Shown here piece after piece: positions 44,564 to 57,316 of a stretch of DNA of 64,000 nt. The DNA is from Linum tenue (Eukaryota; Streptophyta; Magnoliopsida; Malpighiales; Linaceae): NCBI GenBank assembly GCA_946122785.1, contig CAMGYJ010000011.1, positions 34,188,513 through 34,252,512 of the forward strand, in the 5' to 3' direction. Both the position numbers and the translations under genes were made by a program. Below the pieces are notes generated by a model that did no database searches, had not been told where the DNA came from, and was given only the letters and a program-made list of their open reading frames with translations. How positions within the stretch are numbered: position 1 is the first letter of the stretch; each line of letters starts with the position of its first letter.

Positions 44564-45500
44564 TGATGGTAACCTGACCCACAAATGACATATCCCAAGA
44601 AATAGGTTCAATGGGTAATAACAAGTTGTGTATAGTAATAACAGGTTGAGGTAATAGTAAATCTTAACGAGATCTATACTCCACGAGAGTGAAGTACTTG
44701 TTGTGAGAGTAGTTTTGATAGGCTCTCATATGCGAATCTGGAAGTTGGGTTGCTTTTTATGAAATTTTGCAGGCAAATCAAAGATACCTTAGTTTATAGT
44801 ACGAGTCACTTTTGTTAAATATAAAATATAACCACTACGCTAATATTCAAATCGAAAGATACCTTAGTTTATACTTGGTCTTGTAGGGTTTCGTTGATGC
44901 TCAATAAAAGTTTTTATTCAGGTGGGGGATTGGTGGCAATGTGAATAGTTTGTAAGAAAAAAACTAAAGAAGGAAAGCCCCTAAAATGATAAGCGAAGTT
45001 GATTCGAATTAATTATCCGCACTAAAAAAAGTTTTTTCAATCGGATTGATTCTCTGTATTGAATGAATCTTATATCAATAAGATTAATTGCTTGTATTAA
45101 CGGAAATTTTACTCAATCGGATTGATTTTCCGTATTGAATGAAAATTTTATCAATTGTGTTAATTGTATGTATTTATGGAAGGTTTTAATCGGGTTTATT
45201 ACCTTTAAGTTTAACTTCCTTTTAAAACGCCGAATACCAATCCTTCATTGAGAATGTAAATTAGAAGGCCTCATCGTATATAAATACGGAAAAGGAAGTT
45301 AAACTTAAAGGTAATAAACCCGATTGGTATTCGACGTTCATAACCCTAAAAGACATGAGTTGCATAACCCTAAAAGACACACGAAGTGAGGAGAAAAACA
45401 CTGAGAGTGTTTTCATTGATATTCTTGTTTTCGCTTGAACAAGAAAAATTGGGAGTGGATGTTCATCCTGGAGGTAGCCGACCGTTAATCTGCTATCCGC
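44564..45500. other. Non-coding stretch with local repeats
   Basis: No gene recognised. 45038-45190 holds two imperfect 76-bp tandem copies starting CAATCGGATTGATT. 45189-45233 and 45290-45325 form an inverted repeat of about 35 bp (ATCGGGTTTATTACCTTTAA and complement). ATAACCCTAAAAGACA occurs twice at about 45342-45380. Confidence 0.6.
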
Positions 45501-45942
45501 TAGGGCTGGCTATTTGGACCGGGACCGGATGAAAAACCGGAAACCGGACCGTATAACCCGGACCGAGACCGGACCGGGACCGGATAGTAAACAATCCAAT
45601 CCAATCTTTGGGCTTAGATTTGAGGTAAAAAACCGGATAAAGACCGGATAAGAGAGCTCAACACCCAAAACTTAAGGGTAATTTGCATAAACGGTCACAA
45701 ACCTTTGCACTTAGTACAAAACTTAACCAACTCCTCACCCTTTTAGGCCTAAGGCCACTCAAATTCCCACAATCTCAATATAAAATCAAGACCGAATTGG
45801 GACCGGACCGGGTCAAGACCGAACCGGATCAAGACCGGACTGTATCCAATCCAATCTTCGGTCCTTATATTTTCAAAAAACCAGGACTGGACCGGATCAA
45901 TTTGGGCCAATTTAACCGGACCGGACCGTATAGCCACCCCTA
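45501..45942. mobile_element. hAT-like MITE with perfect 8-bp duplication
   Basis: 442 bp, TAGGGCTGGCTAT to ATAGCCACCCCTA, flanked by CTATCCGC on both sides (45493-45500, 45943-45950). The body consists largely of ACCGGACCGG-type words. No coding capacity. Confidence 0.9.
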
Positions 45943-45950
45943 CTATCCGC

Positions 45951-46529
45951 AACTATGAGGGAATGTCATGAACATTTTAAAGAGAACTACCTAGTCCGCG
46001 ACTCAAACCAGATTCGTAACCTCTATGTTTTGGTTTTATTTTCAACAAACTATTGCTCTAAACATTCAGAAAAGTCTATCAAGAGACAAGGACGTTGATT
46101 ATTCAGAAATTTGTTGTATAACAGGACGTTAATTGATTGAAAATATACTGCTAGATGCTCCGTTCTGAACAAGAAAAAGGCATTTTGGGTAGCAATGTTG
46201 ATATAAGTTAATCAGTTGTTCACGTAGAATGAGACAACTTAGTCAATAGGTTTTTATATGATTATAATATTTTTATTAAGAATCTCAATCGAAAAGATTT
46301 TCTTATTGAAAATTTCCTGTTTGATTAGGATTCCTATCTCATTTAGGAACATTAGTTCTACGAGGACTAGGATAATCAATTGTGATATTCCAGTTCGATC
46401 CTCCAGTTACTTTAGGAATCTTGTCCAACTAGGATTCATATTTCAATACTGATTCTAGAAAAAGAACTTATTAGTGATCGCTCATTTCGTACGCTTCTTC
46501 TATAGAGCTTCCCTATTATAATAAAAAAG
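45951..46529. other. No recognisable gene
   Basis: AT-rich sequence with short frames only. It joins directly to the sequence left of the MITE once that is removed, and may be part of an old LTR, but no partner repeat was found. Confidence 0.4.
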
Positions 46530-46740
46530 GCCAATCGCAGTTTGATCACTAAAATTACTTAAAAATTTCACGTTTGTCACCAAAATTAATTTATTCCATC
46601 CGTAGTCACTTAAATTAAGTTAACAATTCAAGTTTGCTCACTGGTCGTTAGTCTCGTTAACTTTTGCTGATGTGGCAGTCAACTCTTATAGTTGACCGTT
46701 AAATGAGTGATGTGGTAATTAAAATAATAATAACAAATAA
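46530..46740. repeat. Solo TIR fragment of the 51809 MULE family
   Basis: It aligns with 51815-51990: TGATCACTAAAATTA..., TTAACTTTTGCTGATGTGGC and AGTTGACCGTTAAAT. No inverted partner lies within the next 1.5 kb; the element appears truncated, probably near 46980 where gypsy sequence begins. Confidence 0.65.
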
Positions 46741-46984
46741 ATTTTAATTATTTTTTATTTTCCACCTAATTATTTTAAAACTTAAAAAAAGAAAATCCAC
46801 CCTATACATACAAACTTCAGATCCAGACTTAAAACCCCCTTATCCAAAGGCACCCGCCCATAAGCTCTAAGTAGTTGGTACAAGTTAAATACCAAAGGTA
46901 GAGATTATTGAAATTATAATTATACTGTTCTACAATCCATTGGTAGCCATTTCTGCCCTCTGCTCTGTCGATGCATTCGAGCTG

Positions 46985-49386
46985 CCCATCAGGGAATCAG
47001 AATGAGAGATAGAGCATATAGGTAGCCATGTGAGATTTGAGCCTACTCGTTTCTTTCTTGTGCGATAGATACCTCTTCGATGATGTGTAGCATTCACGTT
47101 GTCACTAATTAGGATGATGGAGGCATAGGATTAGCCCACAACCAAATTGACTGTCCTGGTGTGTCATACCCCTTAGTCAGCCCTTTGAGTCGTGTGGCTT
47201 TCTTTCTTTTTGTCTACAATGAAAAATCACCCTTATGCATCTCTTTGAGGTTCCACAAAGTGGTTTGTGCATGTTTTCTGTTGTTCTCTGCTGGAAATAA
47301 GATGAGGGCTGGAGGTAGTTCTTAAAAATTGGGCATGTGCTTGCAAGGATAAAAGAATGTGCAGAAGTGGTGGTTCTCTCAAGAAAAGAAAAAAAAAACA
47401 AATGAAAGCAAAAAGAGAGCCACCACAAAAATCGTAATATTGCCCATAAAATAGTGTTTCTTAGCAGACGGACTGGGAAATACTAACATGTTGTAACCTC
47501 CTTCACTCTTGTGCTCTAAAGAACTTGATTACTGCAGAATAGCAAAGAGAAAGTATATGGTTTGAATGAATGTTGTTGTGTTTGGTTTTAGAACTGTGTA
47601 ACCTTGTGTTATGAATTCTTCCACCACCTAAAAGGCCTCTTCCCCATGTCTGAGACCCTAGCCAGTCATTTGAACCCGTGTCTAAGACCTCCCGACTAGT
47701 TAGTGGTGGCATCTGATATGTGAACTCTAGCATTTAGAGGCTGTTGTCATGGTGAATAGACATTAAGGATTGAGAGTAATAGTATGCACACATCTTGCAT
47801 CAAATTTCGTCCTGACTCCACTGGTCGAGAGTGAGTGATTCAATTTTCATATTATATACCCGATGAGGACCTAGATTGCTCGGTCTTGATTCTGATGTCT
47901 TGAATTTGATGCATGAGGTGACTATTTTGAATGACTGGTTCAGTCAAGTCTATGTTGGTCGGTGAAGAGAAAGGAGACTCTTCCTTTGCTTAATGTTGCT
48001 ACACTTGAATGTCATCTGTGGTTGTTGTCTAGGTTGCTTTTGCTGTTGATCAAGTGTGGATGTGTAAAAGCCAATACGGTTCACGTGTGTTGTGCCCATA
48101 TGATATGTCCCCAAAGGTTGCATGGATAAAACATTTTGTGCTTACCTTGTGTCTGACTGGGTTTGCTTGGGGACAAGCAAACAGTTAAATATGGGGGAAT
48201 TTGATAGCGTCGTATTTGTACATGTTTCCACCCTTGTTTCTTAACCGTTTTGGCTCGAATTTGTGGTTCCTTGGCTGATTTTACGCTAGGTTGTGCTATT
48301 TTGTCCCATTTCATGTCCTAGCAGGAATAAGAAGGCATAGGCGCAAGTTTCGGGGTCGTTTGAAGATCATTTGGCAATTCCGGAGACAAAAGCACAACCG
48401 TGCTTCTCTTGATGCCAACCGGTGTTTATTTGGCCGAGTGTGGTGATGGCTCAGATGAAAAATACAATCAAGCTTCCCAAAAGCACGATAGTGTTTCTCC
48501 AACATCTTGCTCGTGTTTTTATGGACGAGGCTATCCCTTGAAGATTGCTGAAGGAAGGCAAATTACGTGCAGGTGAAGACTAAAGAACGACCGTGCTTTA
48601 CTAAATACCGTCGGTTGCGTCTCTAGGAGTGAAGATTGACATCCCAGAGCAGATTATTCCCGTCTTTATGAGTATGACTGCTTTGATTTCTATTTTCCTC
48701 TCTCTCTATGGAGTAGACCTTCTCTCACTTGGGTATGAAGAACCCTAGTTCCATATGTTAGGAGTCTTGATGGTAATGACTTTTGGATGTTATACTAGAT
48801 GATTTTAATCGATTGAAGCATGTTTATTGAATCAATTGGATTTTGATCAAGTTCTCTTGACTTCTGCTTTTACTTGTGATAGATAGAATCTGATTAGGTT
48901 ATAAGAGCTTCTTCAATTGATAGTAGTGAATTGATTGCACGAGTCAGTCAATTCACTGCTTTGTACTGAATTCATTCCAAGTAGAGGGGATCTATGTTAA
49001 TCGCCTTAGCAGTCTATCCCGGTGAACGCTAATCGCTTGTCGGGTATTCTGTCTAAGAGGGCTTGGTCAGTTTAAGAGATTCCAAGCTATTTTCGGATCT
49101 CCCGCAGTCTAATCGAGAGTAAAATAACCAAAGGGATTACAAGTTGAACCTAACTGAGATTTAGGGGGACTCAATCCCGAGTGACTCTTCTCTTTAGAAA
49201 ACCGAACAACTTGCTGCTTTAGTTTAAATTCACTCTCACTCAAATTTGCGCCTCTAGATAATATATAATCACAGAGTAGGCAGTATATCTAGGCACCGGG
49301 TTGATAAGTACAACTTACCCACTATTCTGTATTTCCATTCTATGATTATACTTGGTCGTAGTTTGGTGTTGTGTCGTAGTGAGTCA
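46985..49386 (+). mobile_element. 5'-truncated gypsy element with 3' LTR
   Basis: 46988-48200 aligns with the 3' spacer of copy B (36565-37773). A PPT-like AAATATGGGGGAATT precedes the LTR at 48202-49386, which starts TGATAGCGTCG and ends GTGAGTCA. The LTR belongs to the same lineage but is clearly diverged. After it no PBS follows, so this is a 3' LTR. Everything 5' of 46985 is lost, so no duplication can be matched. Confidence 0.8.
48202..49386 (+). repeat. 3' LTR of the truncated gypsy element
   Basis: 1185 bp. Closest in this window to the antisense solo LTR at 35139-36521: both share GCATAGGCGCAAGTTTC and similar ends. It carries GCACAACCGTGC near 48390 where the sister LTRs have stronger palindromes. 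Confidence 0.82.
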
Positions 49387-49404
49387 ACACTCCTAAAGTG
49401 TTTA

Positions 49405-50545
49405 AAATGTTTGAAGAAGAATATCTCAAAGCTTGGGATTTTATGATTGAAAAGATCAGCAAATCTGAAGGTAAAACAGAATATCAAGTGAGATATGCTG
49501 GTATAGGAGCAGGACATCGTGTCTAATTTGAGTCTTCGCCTCAAAGAGTTGAATCTTGTTACATGAAGTTTGAGTTTGTGGGGATTTTGCATTCTCGTGC
49601 TTTGAAAGTTCTTGATAAGAAAATCCCAAGGCAATGTATATAAAAAAGATGGACCAAGGATGCAAAAGATGGATATATATATAAGAAGTTCAAGTCGAGT
49701 GCAGGAAAGTTATGAAAAACTCATTGGGAAGCGTTACTTTAATTTGCATTATAATTTTCGAGAGATATCCACGCTGACAGCAGAGAGAGACAGAAAGTAT
49801 GAGTATGCAAGTGAAGTTTTTTTCAAATTTGCTGAAGAATTTGCAGGAAATGAATAAAAAGTTCACATGCGGGAACTTCTGATGAGGTATTATGCCCTAA
49901 TCATGACAAGATTATCCACATGTAGCTGGAGTAAAGTCAAATCTACGGTTGGACGACCGATGGAAGAATTAAAGGCGCATTAGAGCGAGGAAAAAGTTAT
50001 AAGGTTCAATCAAAATAACAAGTTCTTTTTTCTCCTTTGTGTTTGTTTTATAAGATAAAACTATTATACTATCTTTTTATATAATTTATTTGTGAAAATC
50101 TTATTATATATATGGTAAGAAGCTCAAAGCTAGTTCTTCTCAACAAGGTGGAAGTAGTATTGAAGTGCTACAACAAAACAATCAGGTTTTACTTTGCATA
50201 TATATTTTGTCATCCAAATTAGAATTCTAGTATTTTGTTTTATCTTATATCAAAGTCTAAGTGAAAGTATCTTATAATCATACATTAATAATTATTATAA
50301 TTTTCAGATGGTGATTGGGCACCAGTCTTAGAGTTCAATTATCAGTCCAGTCGGAGAAACCATTGATTATGCTATTTTCTTAAGCAATATATCATTCACC
50401 CAATTGTTACAGGTATGAATACGATCCAATTATTGTTTATTTTGGTCACTTCTTTTAAAAAAATTAGACACTAATATAATTATGGTCTTTGTTAAATTTG
50501 CAGGATGCCATGACAAATCCTAATATACATGGTGTAGAAAAGTGA
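49405..50545 (+). pseudogene. FAR1/FHY3-related (FRS) pseudogene, 3' part
   Basis: FAR1-type proteins are transcription factors derived from MULE transposases. The frame around 49410-49690 reads 'MFEEEYLKAWDFMIEKISK', 'KFEFVGILHSRALKVLDKK' and 'KRWTKDAKDGYIYKK', matching the end of the transposase-like region and the SWIM finger of that family (usual CxCxxFEFxGILCxHxLKVL...YILKRWTKDAK). Key SWIM cysteines are altered (CYMKFEF in place of C.CKKFE, HSRAL in place of CSHAL). Later pieces ending 'GETIDYAIFLSNISF' and 'DAMTNPNIHGVE' near 50340-50540 fit the short terminal exons. Many stops. Its 5' part is cut off by the gypsy LTR ending at 49386. Confidence 0.65.
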
Positions 50546-51490
50546 CAACATTTATTTTTCTTAACTATCTCAACATGATTATTGCATTTCAGGAAATTAT
50601 TTTCTTAGAATTACTTTTGTGGTTAATGGGAAGGAGTACACATACTAAATTTTAATGATACCATTCCATTTAAATGATTTATTGATTTATACTTATACTT
50701 AATCTATATAGAATTACGTTCGTAAGACATCAAACCTAAATCATACTATATTATTTGATATGTGTTCATTAAAGTTAATTACACTGGGAGAAGGAGAATG
50801 ATGTAACGGAAATTGTTCCGTTCCGTCCATTCCAATAAGAAATTCTGGCTAGCCATTAAAATAATTAAAAATAATAAATGTGAGTCAATAAGAAAGTTCC
50901 ATGTGAGCAGGCAGGTGCTGCAAGCAGCAACCCATCCTACTGCCAAATTTTTCCAGAATAGGACAACTAATGTTTCCATTTAGAAGCAACACATTATCTA
51001 ATTTTCGGGCACTAACACCAACATAAGTAGCAATCACGAAGCTACATTTGATTCCAAGCTACATTTGATTCCAAGCATCATCATCAAGGAATATGAAAAT
51101 TTTCATTGAACACCACTACAGAGTTAGGTTATAATAACACAATGTGACTAGTGTGTGAGAGATCCATAAGGAGTTTTGGATTACACATAAGGGTATGGTT
51201 TGAGAATATATGTTGTAGTCAAAAGGATTACCACATGAGTGTCATAGGTGTTCCTTATCAACAGGGAGCGTTCCCAGAGTTGCGGTTACCAGAAGGAACT
51301 TTACAAATTAGTCGTGTACTTTAAACTATTATTTGTTACCTGTAAATGGGTGGATTGAAGTTGATAGATGCAAGATGTGTTGTGCATGAGATTTGATAAT
51401 TCAAGATATGGTTTTGAATGTCTCAATAGAGGATGATATCTTTGAATCACTTGATAAGTTCGTCCATGAAATACATGATAGTGCTCCAAC
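50546..51490. other. No clear gene
   Basis: AT-rich. 51140-51490 may be the far end of the minus-strand Copia remnant, but no protease or integrase motif can be read. Nothing else recognised. Confidence 0.35.
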
Positions 51491-54387
51491 CGAAGTAGTG
51501 TAAAACTAGGAACGGGGATGGTTTCACTGTCAACTTGAGCTGCCCCCTAGACTAGCTTCATGCGAGCCACGACAAGGCATTCTTTTGCCTCTCTTGGTCG
51601 ACCCTGAATTGTTGCAAGGTGGTCAGCCGATTATATCATAACAAATTTCCTTAAGGTCTCTAGTCTTCCCACAATGAGAGCATTTGGGACGAGGACAAGA
51701 GACGAAGGACTGATCAAGTTAATTATGCGTGAGTGGAGTCTCTTCACGGAGCAAACGCGACTGCTTCCGCTCTAGGACGCTTTTGTTGAGAAAGAAGACT
51801 TTGTTATTGGGTAAATTGCATGGTTGGTCATTGAGATTACAAAAAACGTTCATGTTTGGTCACTAAAAATATTTAATTTCGTTCGCAGTCACTAAAATTA
51901 GTTAAATAGTTCAAACTCGGTCACTCTCCGTCCATCTCCGTTAACTTTTGCTTATGTGGCAGTCAACTTTTACAATTGACCGTTAAATGTGACATGTGGC
52001 AATTTAAAAATTAACAAAAAATAATATTTAATATTTTAAAATTTCCAGCTCATTATTCCAAGAATAAAAAAATAAAAATTACAAAATACAAAATACCTAA
52101 TTTCTTTTCTTCTAATCCCACACCCAACTGAACTTCAACCCTCCATCTGCTTCACTCCCGCCGGCCACTTCCCCCACGAGATCCCTATCAACAGAAACCC
52201 CTGAATCAAAGTTAACCCAAAACCTCCCCCATATCTCATCCCAACTCCCGCCGGCCTCCTCCCCACGAGACCCCATCAATGATAATTGCAACTTGGAAAT
52301 TGCATTAGCTCTAGAATTGAAATACAGAGTTGAGCGTTTTAGGGGGAAAAAGAACAATAGAACTCACAATATGATAATGGATTCGATCATTGCTAAAAGC
52401 AAATATACAGAGGCGAAAATTTCAGGGACTCCTTGGATCAACGCCGACGGAGTTGAGTGTCTCGGCGCGCACTGGCGGCCGGGAATAAACATCAGAGGTC
52501 TCAGGGTGAGGCGAGGTCCGAATCCCACTTTTGAACTCCTGAACAAGGGCGAGTTTCCTGGACCACGAATGCCCGGAGTCGGGTGAGTTGACGTAGCGAA
52601 GGTGTTGGCAGTAGTGCTGCTATACGGTTCTGCTACTGCTATTAAACAGTGGGAATTTCATAGATCCAACATTCCCAATGGTTCTAACTCGCAGCCACCG
52701 CTTCATATGCTCTGTCACCGCCACCGCTCTAGCCACTCTAGCAGTTTCGCGGCCTCCGTCTCACGATTTTCCTTCCTCCTTCTGCAATCGCAAGCTCCTG
52801 GTCCAAGGAGTGAGCGACGGAGTGATTTCGGGGAAAAGGAGTGAGTGGCGACTGAGATTTCGCGAGTGAAGAAGAGTGTGGCGATGCTAGGAATTTAGAA
52901 GAGTCGCCGTGATCTTTCCTGCTAAAGAGTGAACGAGGATTCCGAGAAGAGAGTAGAGAGAGAGAGAGGGGTGAATTGGAGGGAGCTCGTTCAGTCTTCA
53001 CCGGCTAGTGACACAGCGACGAGAAGAGAGATCGGTGGTGGGAGATGCAGGGGCGGACGACTAGGGTTTTTTAGATTAAAAAAATATATTTTTTTATTTT
53101 TTAATAGTTGGAAACGAGGTGGACATTTAAAGAATTTAAAATTCACTTATTTTATTATTTTTTAATTTCCACGTCACACATTTAACAGTCAACCATAAAA
53201 GTTGACTGCCACATAAGCAAAGTTAACGGAGTTGGACGGAGAGTGATCGAGTTTGAACTATTTAACTAATTTTAGTGACTGCGAACGGAATTAAATATTT
53301 TTAGTGACCAAACATGAACGTTTTTTGTAATCTCAATGACCAACCATGCAATTTACCCCTTTGTTATTCATTGTTAGACACGATGTGAAAGGCCTCAGAG
53401 AGTGACGAAGGTGGCTTCATGGCGAGGATTTGGATTCTAACAGTCCTGAAGCCTTCATCCAAGGCCATAAGAAAATCAAACATACGGGGTGCAATCTTCA
53501 CGTGCCCTCGTTCGATGCTTTAAGCTACACTTGCACTGACCGCATGTGCATATCTTTGGCGGGTAGATTGACCGAGCTTCGTCCCATAGAGTCCATAGTT
53601 GTGTATAAAATGAAGATATTGCTTGCTGATCCTGTCATAGTCCTAAAATAGGACATCACAACTCGTATCCTTTAGTGAGAGTGCCTTGGTCGAACCATTC
53701 CTTCAAGTCTAACCAGATCTCCCATGCAGTCTTAGCATATCTCACACTACTACGAACTTCCTTGTTCATGGAAGTACGCAGTCAGCCTTTGACAATGTAT
53801 CCAAAGTCCATTTTTGGGCTCATCATCATGTTTGGGAAAAGAATCGTCAACAAAGCCAAAATTGTTCTTGACGATGAGAGAGTTTGTCATATCTACGACC
53901 CGCTGGATGTAGTTGGTAGGGGCGAGAACGTCCCCGACGTGGTGTTGTTCTACGCTATCTGAAGGATGGAGGTCGAGTGTCGATGATGGGTTCATGACGA
54001 ACGACGTGCTGGATGATGACCCATCGAGAATCTCTTGGCTTCTTACGATCACCCGAACCCTTCTTATCTTCGGAATCGCTCATGGTGATGACCTAATCAA
54101 CAAAACACAAAGATACCCTAGAGCGAGCACTCTGATTCCATGATAACTTGAACACACAAAGAACAAAAGGTAAAAAAGAGAGACAGAGTTTACATGGTAT
54201 CCCCGATTGAGTGGGAGTAGTCCACGGGAGAGATGAGTCTCTCCAGCTTCTGATCTTATTGGTTGGTTCTTACTTATCCAACTCGGTTGTACACAACTAC
54301 TTATACAATGTGACTTAGTAGCTAGGGTTTTACAATTGTCTAGGGAACTTTCCCTAGTACCGCAAGATGCCTCATGGCCATGCAACA
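51491..54387 (-). mobile_element. Ty1/copia remnant: LTR, PBS and gag, interrupted by a MULE
   Basis: On the minus strand a candidate 5' LTR (54387-54141, TGTTGCATGG to TTATCA) is followed by TGGAATCAGAGTGCTC, a variant of the initiator-Met PBS, and by ATG 54083 ('MSDSEDKKGS'). Gag pieces follow: 'DVLAPTNYIQRVVDM', 'NSLIVKNNFGFVDDSFPK' (about 53930-53810), then 'YAKTAWEIWLDLKE' (about 53730), and beyond the MULE the zinc knuckle 'CSHCGKTRDLKEICYDIIG' (about 51690-51630; its usual His is replaced by Asp). Frameshifts and stops break it. Pol and the second LTR were not found. Confidence 0.68.
51809..53358. mobile_element. 1.55-kb long-TIR MULE inside Copia gag
   Basis: Inverted repeats of about 200 bp start GGGTAAATTGCATGGTTGGT and end with the complement. 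A perfect 10-bp duplication CTTTGTTATT flanks them (51799-51808, 53359-53368). The interior (52080-53060) is richer in G and C than the TIRs and has several short frames, so it may hold acquired gene sequence (Pack-MULE type), but no source gene is recognisable. No transposase. Confidence 0.88.
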
Positions 54388-55350
54388 CTCGGACGAGCCA
54401 TGTGATATGTGGGCTGACTCGGTTGACTTGTCGACAGACGCGGGCTTAGCTGAAGTTGATGATGACTCTACCTTGTCCAATATGCCATACCATGTACTTT
54501 AAAACAAAGTTCAATTGAGTGTCATGAAGATTGGAACATGTGACTCTAAGAACAAACCAATTTTGATATCTTAAAAAATATTAAAGCAGTTTTAGTTTTC
54601 ACCCCCTGCCACGTACCCCCAACTAAAACGAGAGGCTGTCCACGTCAGCATGTATCCCCACCGCGTCTTTACCTTTTCCCCTTCTGTTTCTGTTTTCTTC
54701 GGATGCCCAGGAAATTCCAACCTCCTACAATCTTCTTCTTCCTACATCTGCCAACGCCAAGGATAGCATGTAGCATGGATCTCCACCGTGTTTTACAGCA
54801 CATTCAGACTTTACAGGCCACACTGAGTAAAGACCCCAAAATCACTGGCCGGCGATTGGCGTTCTCATACACTAACGCCCTCAATCATCGTGTACCTTCC
54901 AGGCCAGTTGTTGCGCCACCAATCCTCCTCCCTGCGACCGCCGACCGCCATCTATTCAACTAGCACTGCGATTTTAACGCCTCCACCTCTCACCGTCCCA
55001 GACATCCCCCAGGTAATTTTAATTTCATGCCGACACCTGATTTTTGATTCAATTTTGCCACTCACTCTATTTCAATTTTGCCCCCCTCGAACTCCTGCTT
55101 CAAAAAACAGCCTCTCTAGCCCTGCGCCACCAACCGCTTCCTTGCATTCCACCCGCAACGCTACTGCTCTTGAGAAGCCTTTCAGCCGTTTTTTGATCGT
55201 TCCTTCAGAACATCTCAATTTTGCTTATAAAAAAGGATTAGAACCCCCCTCCCGCTTGAAAAAATCTAAAACCTTCATCATCAATCTGCAGCCTATAGCA
55301 ACCTATCAATTTGCAATTGCATTCGCTTACTATAATACGAAATAAAGAAA
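54388..55350 (+). other. Unassigned sequence with weak coding character
   Basis: A short frame starting at 54775 ('MDLHRVLQHIQTLQATLSK') and a following Pro/Ser-rich frame to 55345 might be a gene fragment: the sequence is less AT-rich than its surroundings. I do not recognise a family, and no supported exon structure follows. Confidence 0.3.
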
Positions 55351-57300
55351 AAGCTTTCGTTGTCGGTTGTGTTGAGTAATTTGCGATTACACTAATTTTT
55401 TTGGGTTAGTTTAGACCGTTTACTCTGTATTTTCCCTTCCTCAAAGTTCTTCCTTCCTTCCTTTCTTCTCTTTTCGTGGATGGCAACTGCCATGCTCGCC
55501 CTGTTTCCAAATATATCACCCAGGCACAATTTAATCCAAAAACTAATGCATGTGGGATGCTATCATTTTGACAACTAATTAGAGGTGGCAAATGGATTAG
55601 ATTCATGGATTGGTGGATTGGATTAGTGAATCCTTGAATCGAATGGATTGGTGAATACATGAATTGGATCTAATAGATTAGTGCGCTGGATAATGGATCA
55701 CAAGTGATATCTAAGCATGGGACCAAGATGTATATTTGAAAATTTGTAGGTACTAAATGGCATAACCAAAAATATTTGTGGTACCAAAACGTAACTTTTC
55801 AATTATATTTTATGTCACAAATAAAGTTAATGTATTGTAAAATATATAAATTATAGGTAATTTTTCAACAATCAATAAATCTAATTTATGAATCCATCAA
55901 TTAAATTTGCATCAAATGATTATAATTTAAACGGATTAATTAATTGAATACTAGCCTTGAACCTGAACGATGTATTTATATATGCTCTTGAAATTCATTT
56001 TATGTTCATTATATACTATAATCAATTTGAGTGTACTCATTGGTGTTAATCCAACTATAGAAAACAATTATTATATATGATAATCATTTCAATATTTTGG
56101 TGGAAAAATGTTTCATATTACTTAGAGTGAGACTTCAAAAAATCATGATTGCAACTGCTTTACAAACTTAGAGAATTGAATAAACATGACTAACCATGAT
56201 AAATTATTAGAATTTTGTACATATGTCTACGAACAACATAGCCGATAACCAATATTCATAAATTAGTAGTTGATTATATTAACATTGAGATATGAAGTTA
56301 CGATGTTACAAACATATGATTGAGTATTGAGTGCATATTTGAGAAGTTAGTCACAAAGTCAATCGTTCATATACTAATATTGACATCACACACGAGACAT
56401 CAAGGCATGATCTGACGCGGACCCAGAGCGAGAATTTGTAGAAGAATTTTCATGGACCGAGAATCCGTTCCCTGGAACCGAAATAAAGAAAATTGCAGCG
56501 CACTAGGCCGGCCATCCCGGAAAATTCTGAACGTATTTCATTGGTCCTATAAAGCAGGAAAGCGCTGGGGATTGGGTTCTGCTAAGCAAAACAAGGTGTG
56601 ACCAATTTCTTCATGTCCAATTACATTGATCTATGCATGAAAGTTCCAATTTCACTTTTGTCTGCAATTTATCTGGTTATTCATGTTTGGTCAACACCAA
56701 ATGATATAAAGGTTATGTTTCAAATGATGTATCCACCAATACATTATGGATTCGTTTTGCCCAGAATTTTAAAAATGTGTGAATTTAATTTAATTTTTAC
56801 ATTATAGAAAACCCGAGAATTATCAAGTGAAAATTGGCTAAATTACATGTTTAGAATGTGTTAAAACCATGATCCATGCAATTGCATCGGAGACCGTACC
56901 AAAAAAGTCAGCGGTAGAGAATTTTATGATAAAACTGTGTTTTAATCGTAGTTCAACCGTTAGTACCATTAAATACAGCCTATCAATTTAACCTCCGATA
57001 CTGGTATTTCGTGGTTGCACCGTCGATACACAACAGTTTCATGGACCATGATTAAAACTGAAATCTGAAATTGATGGTCTGAAATTTTTATTAAAATACC
57101 AATTTACTCCTTCCGTTGTGAGTTTGTAATCATAGAAGAGGAAGAACATTGGGTAGAACAACATGGAAATGTCAAAATATGGGAGTAGGTGCCCTAACTA
57201 CAAATTCCACGTCCGCTGCAATTCTAGGGTCATTTTTGTCCATCCAAGGATCCAAACGTGGGGTTTTTACCCAATTAGGCCATTATGTTAAAATTAGGCA
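55351..57300. other. AT-rich intergenic sequence
   Basis: No gene recognised. 55580-55700 has repeated TGGATTGG/GAATGGATTGG words that look like the end of a non-autonomous DNA element. The rest is low in GC with only short frames. Confidence 0.4.
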
Positions 57301-57316
57301 CAATTCTCACATCCAA

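Noticed and set aside
52290..52340. Short match to 18S rRNA (GCATTAGCTCTAGAATT)
   Set aside because: The similarity ends at once on both sides, so it is a chance match and not an rRNA fragment.
52500..52525. tRNA B-box-like GGTCCGAATCCC
   Set aside because: No A box at the right distance and no cloverleaf can be drawn.
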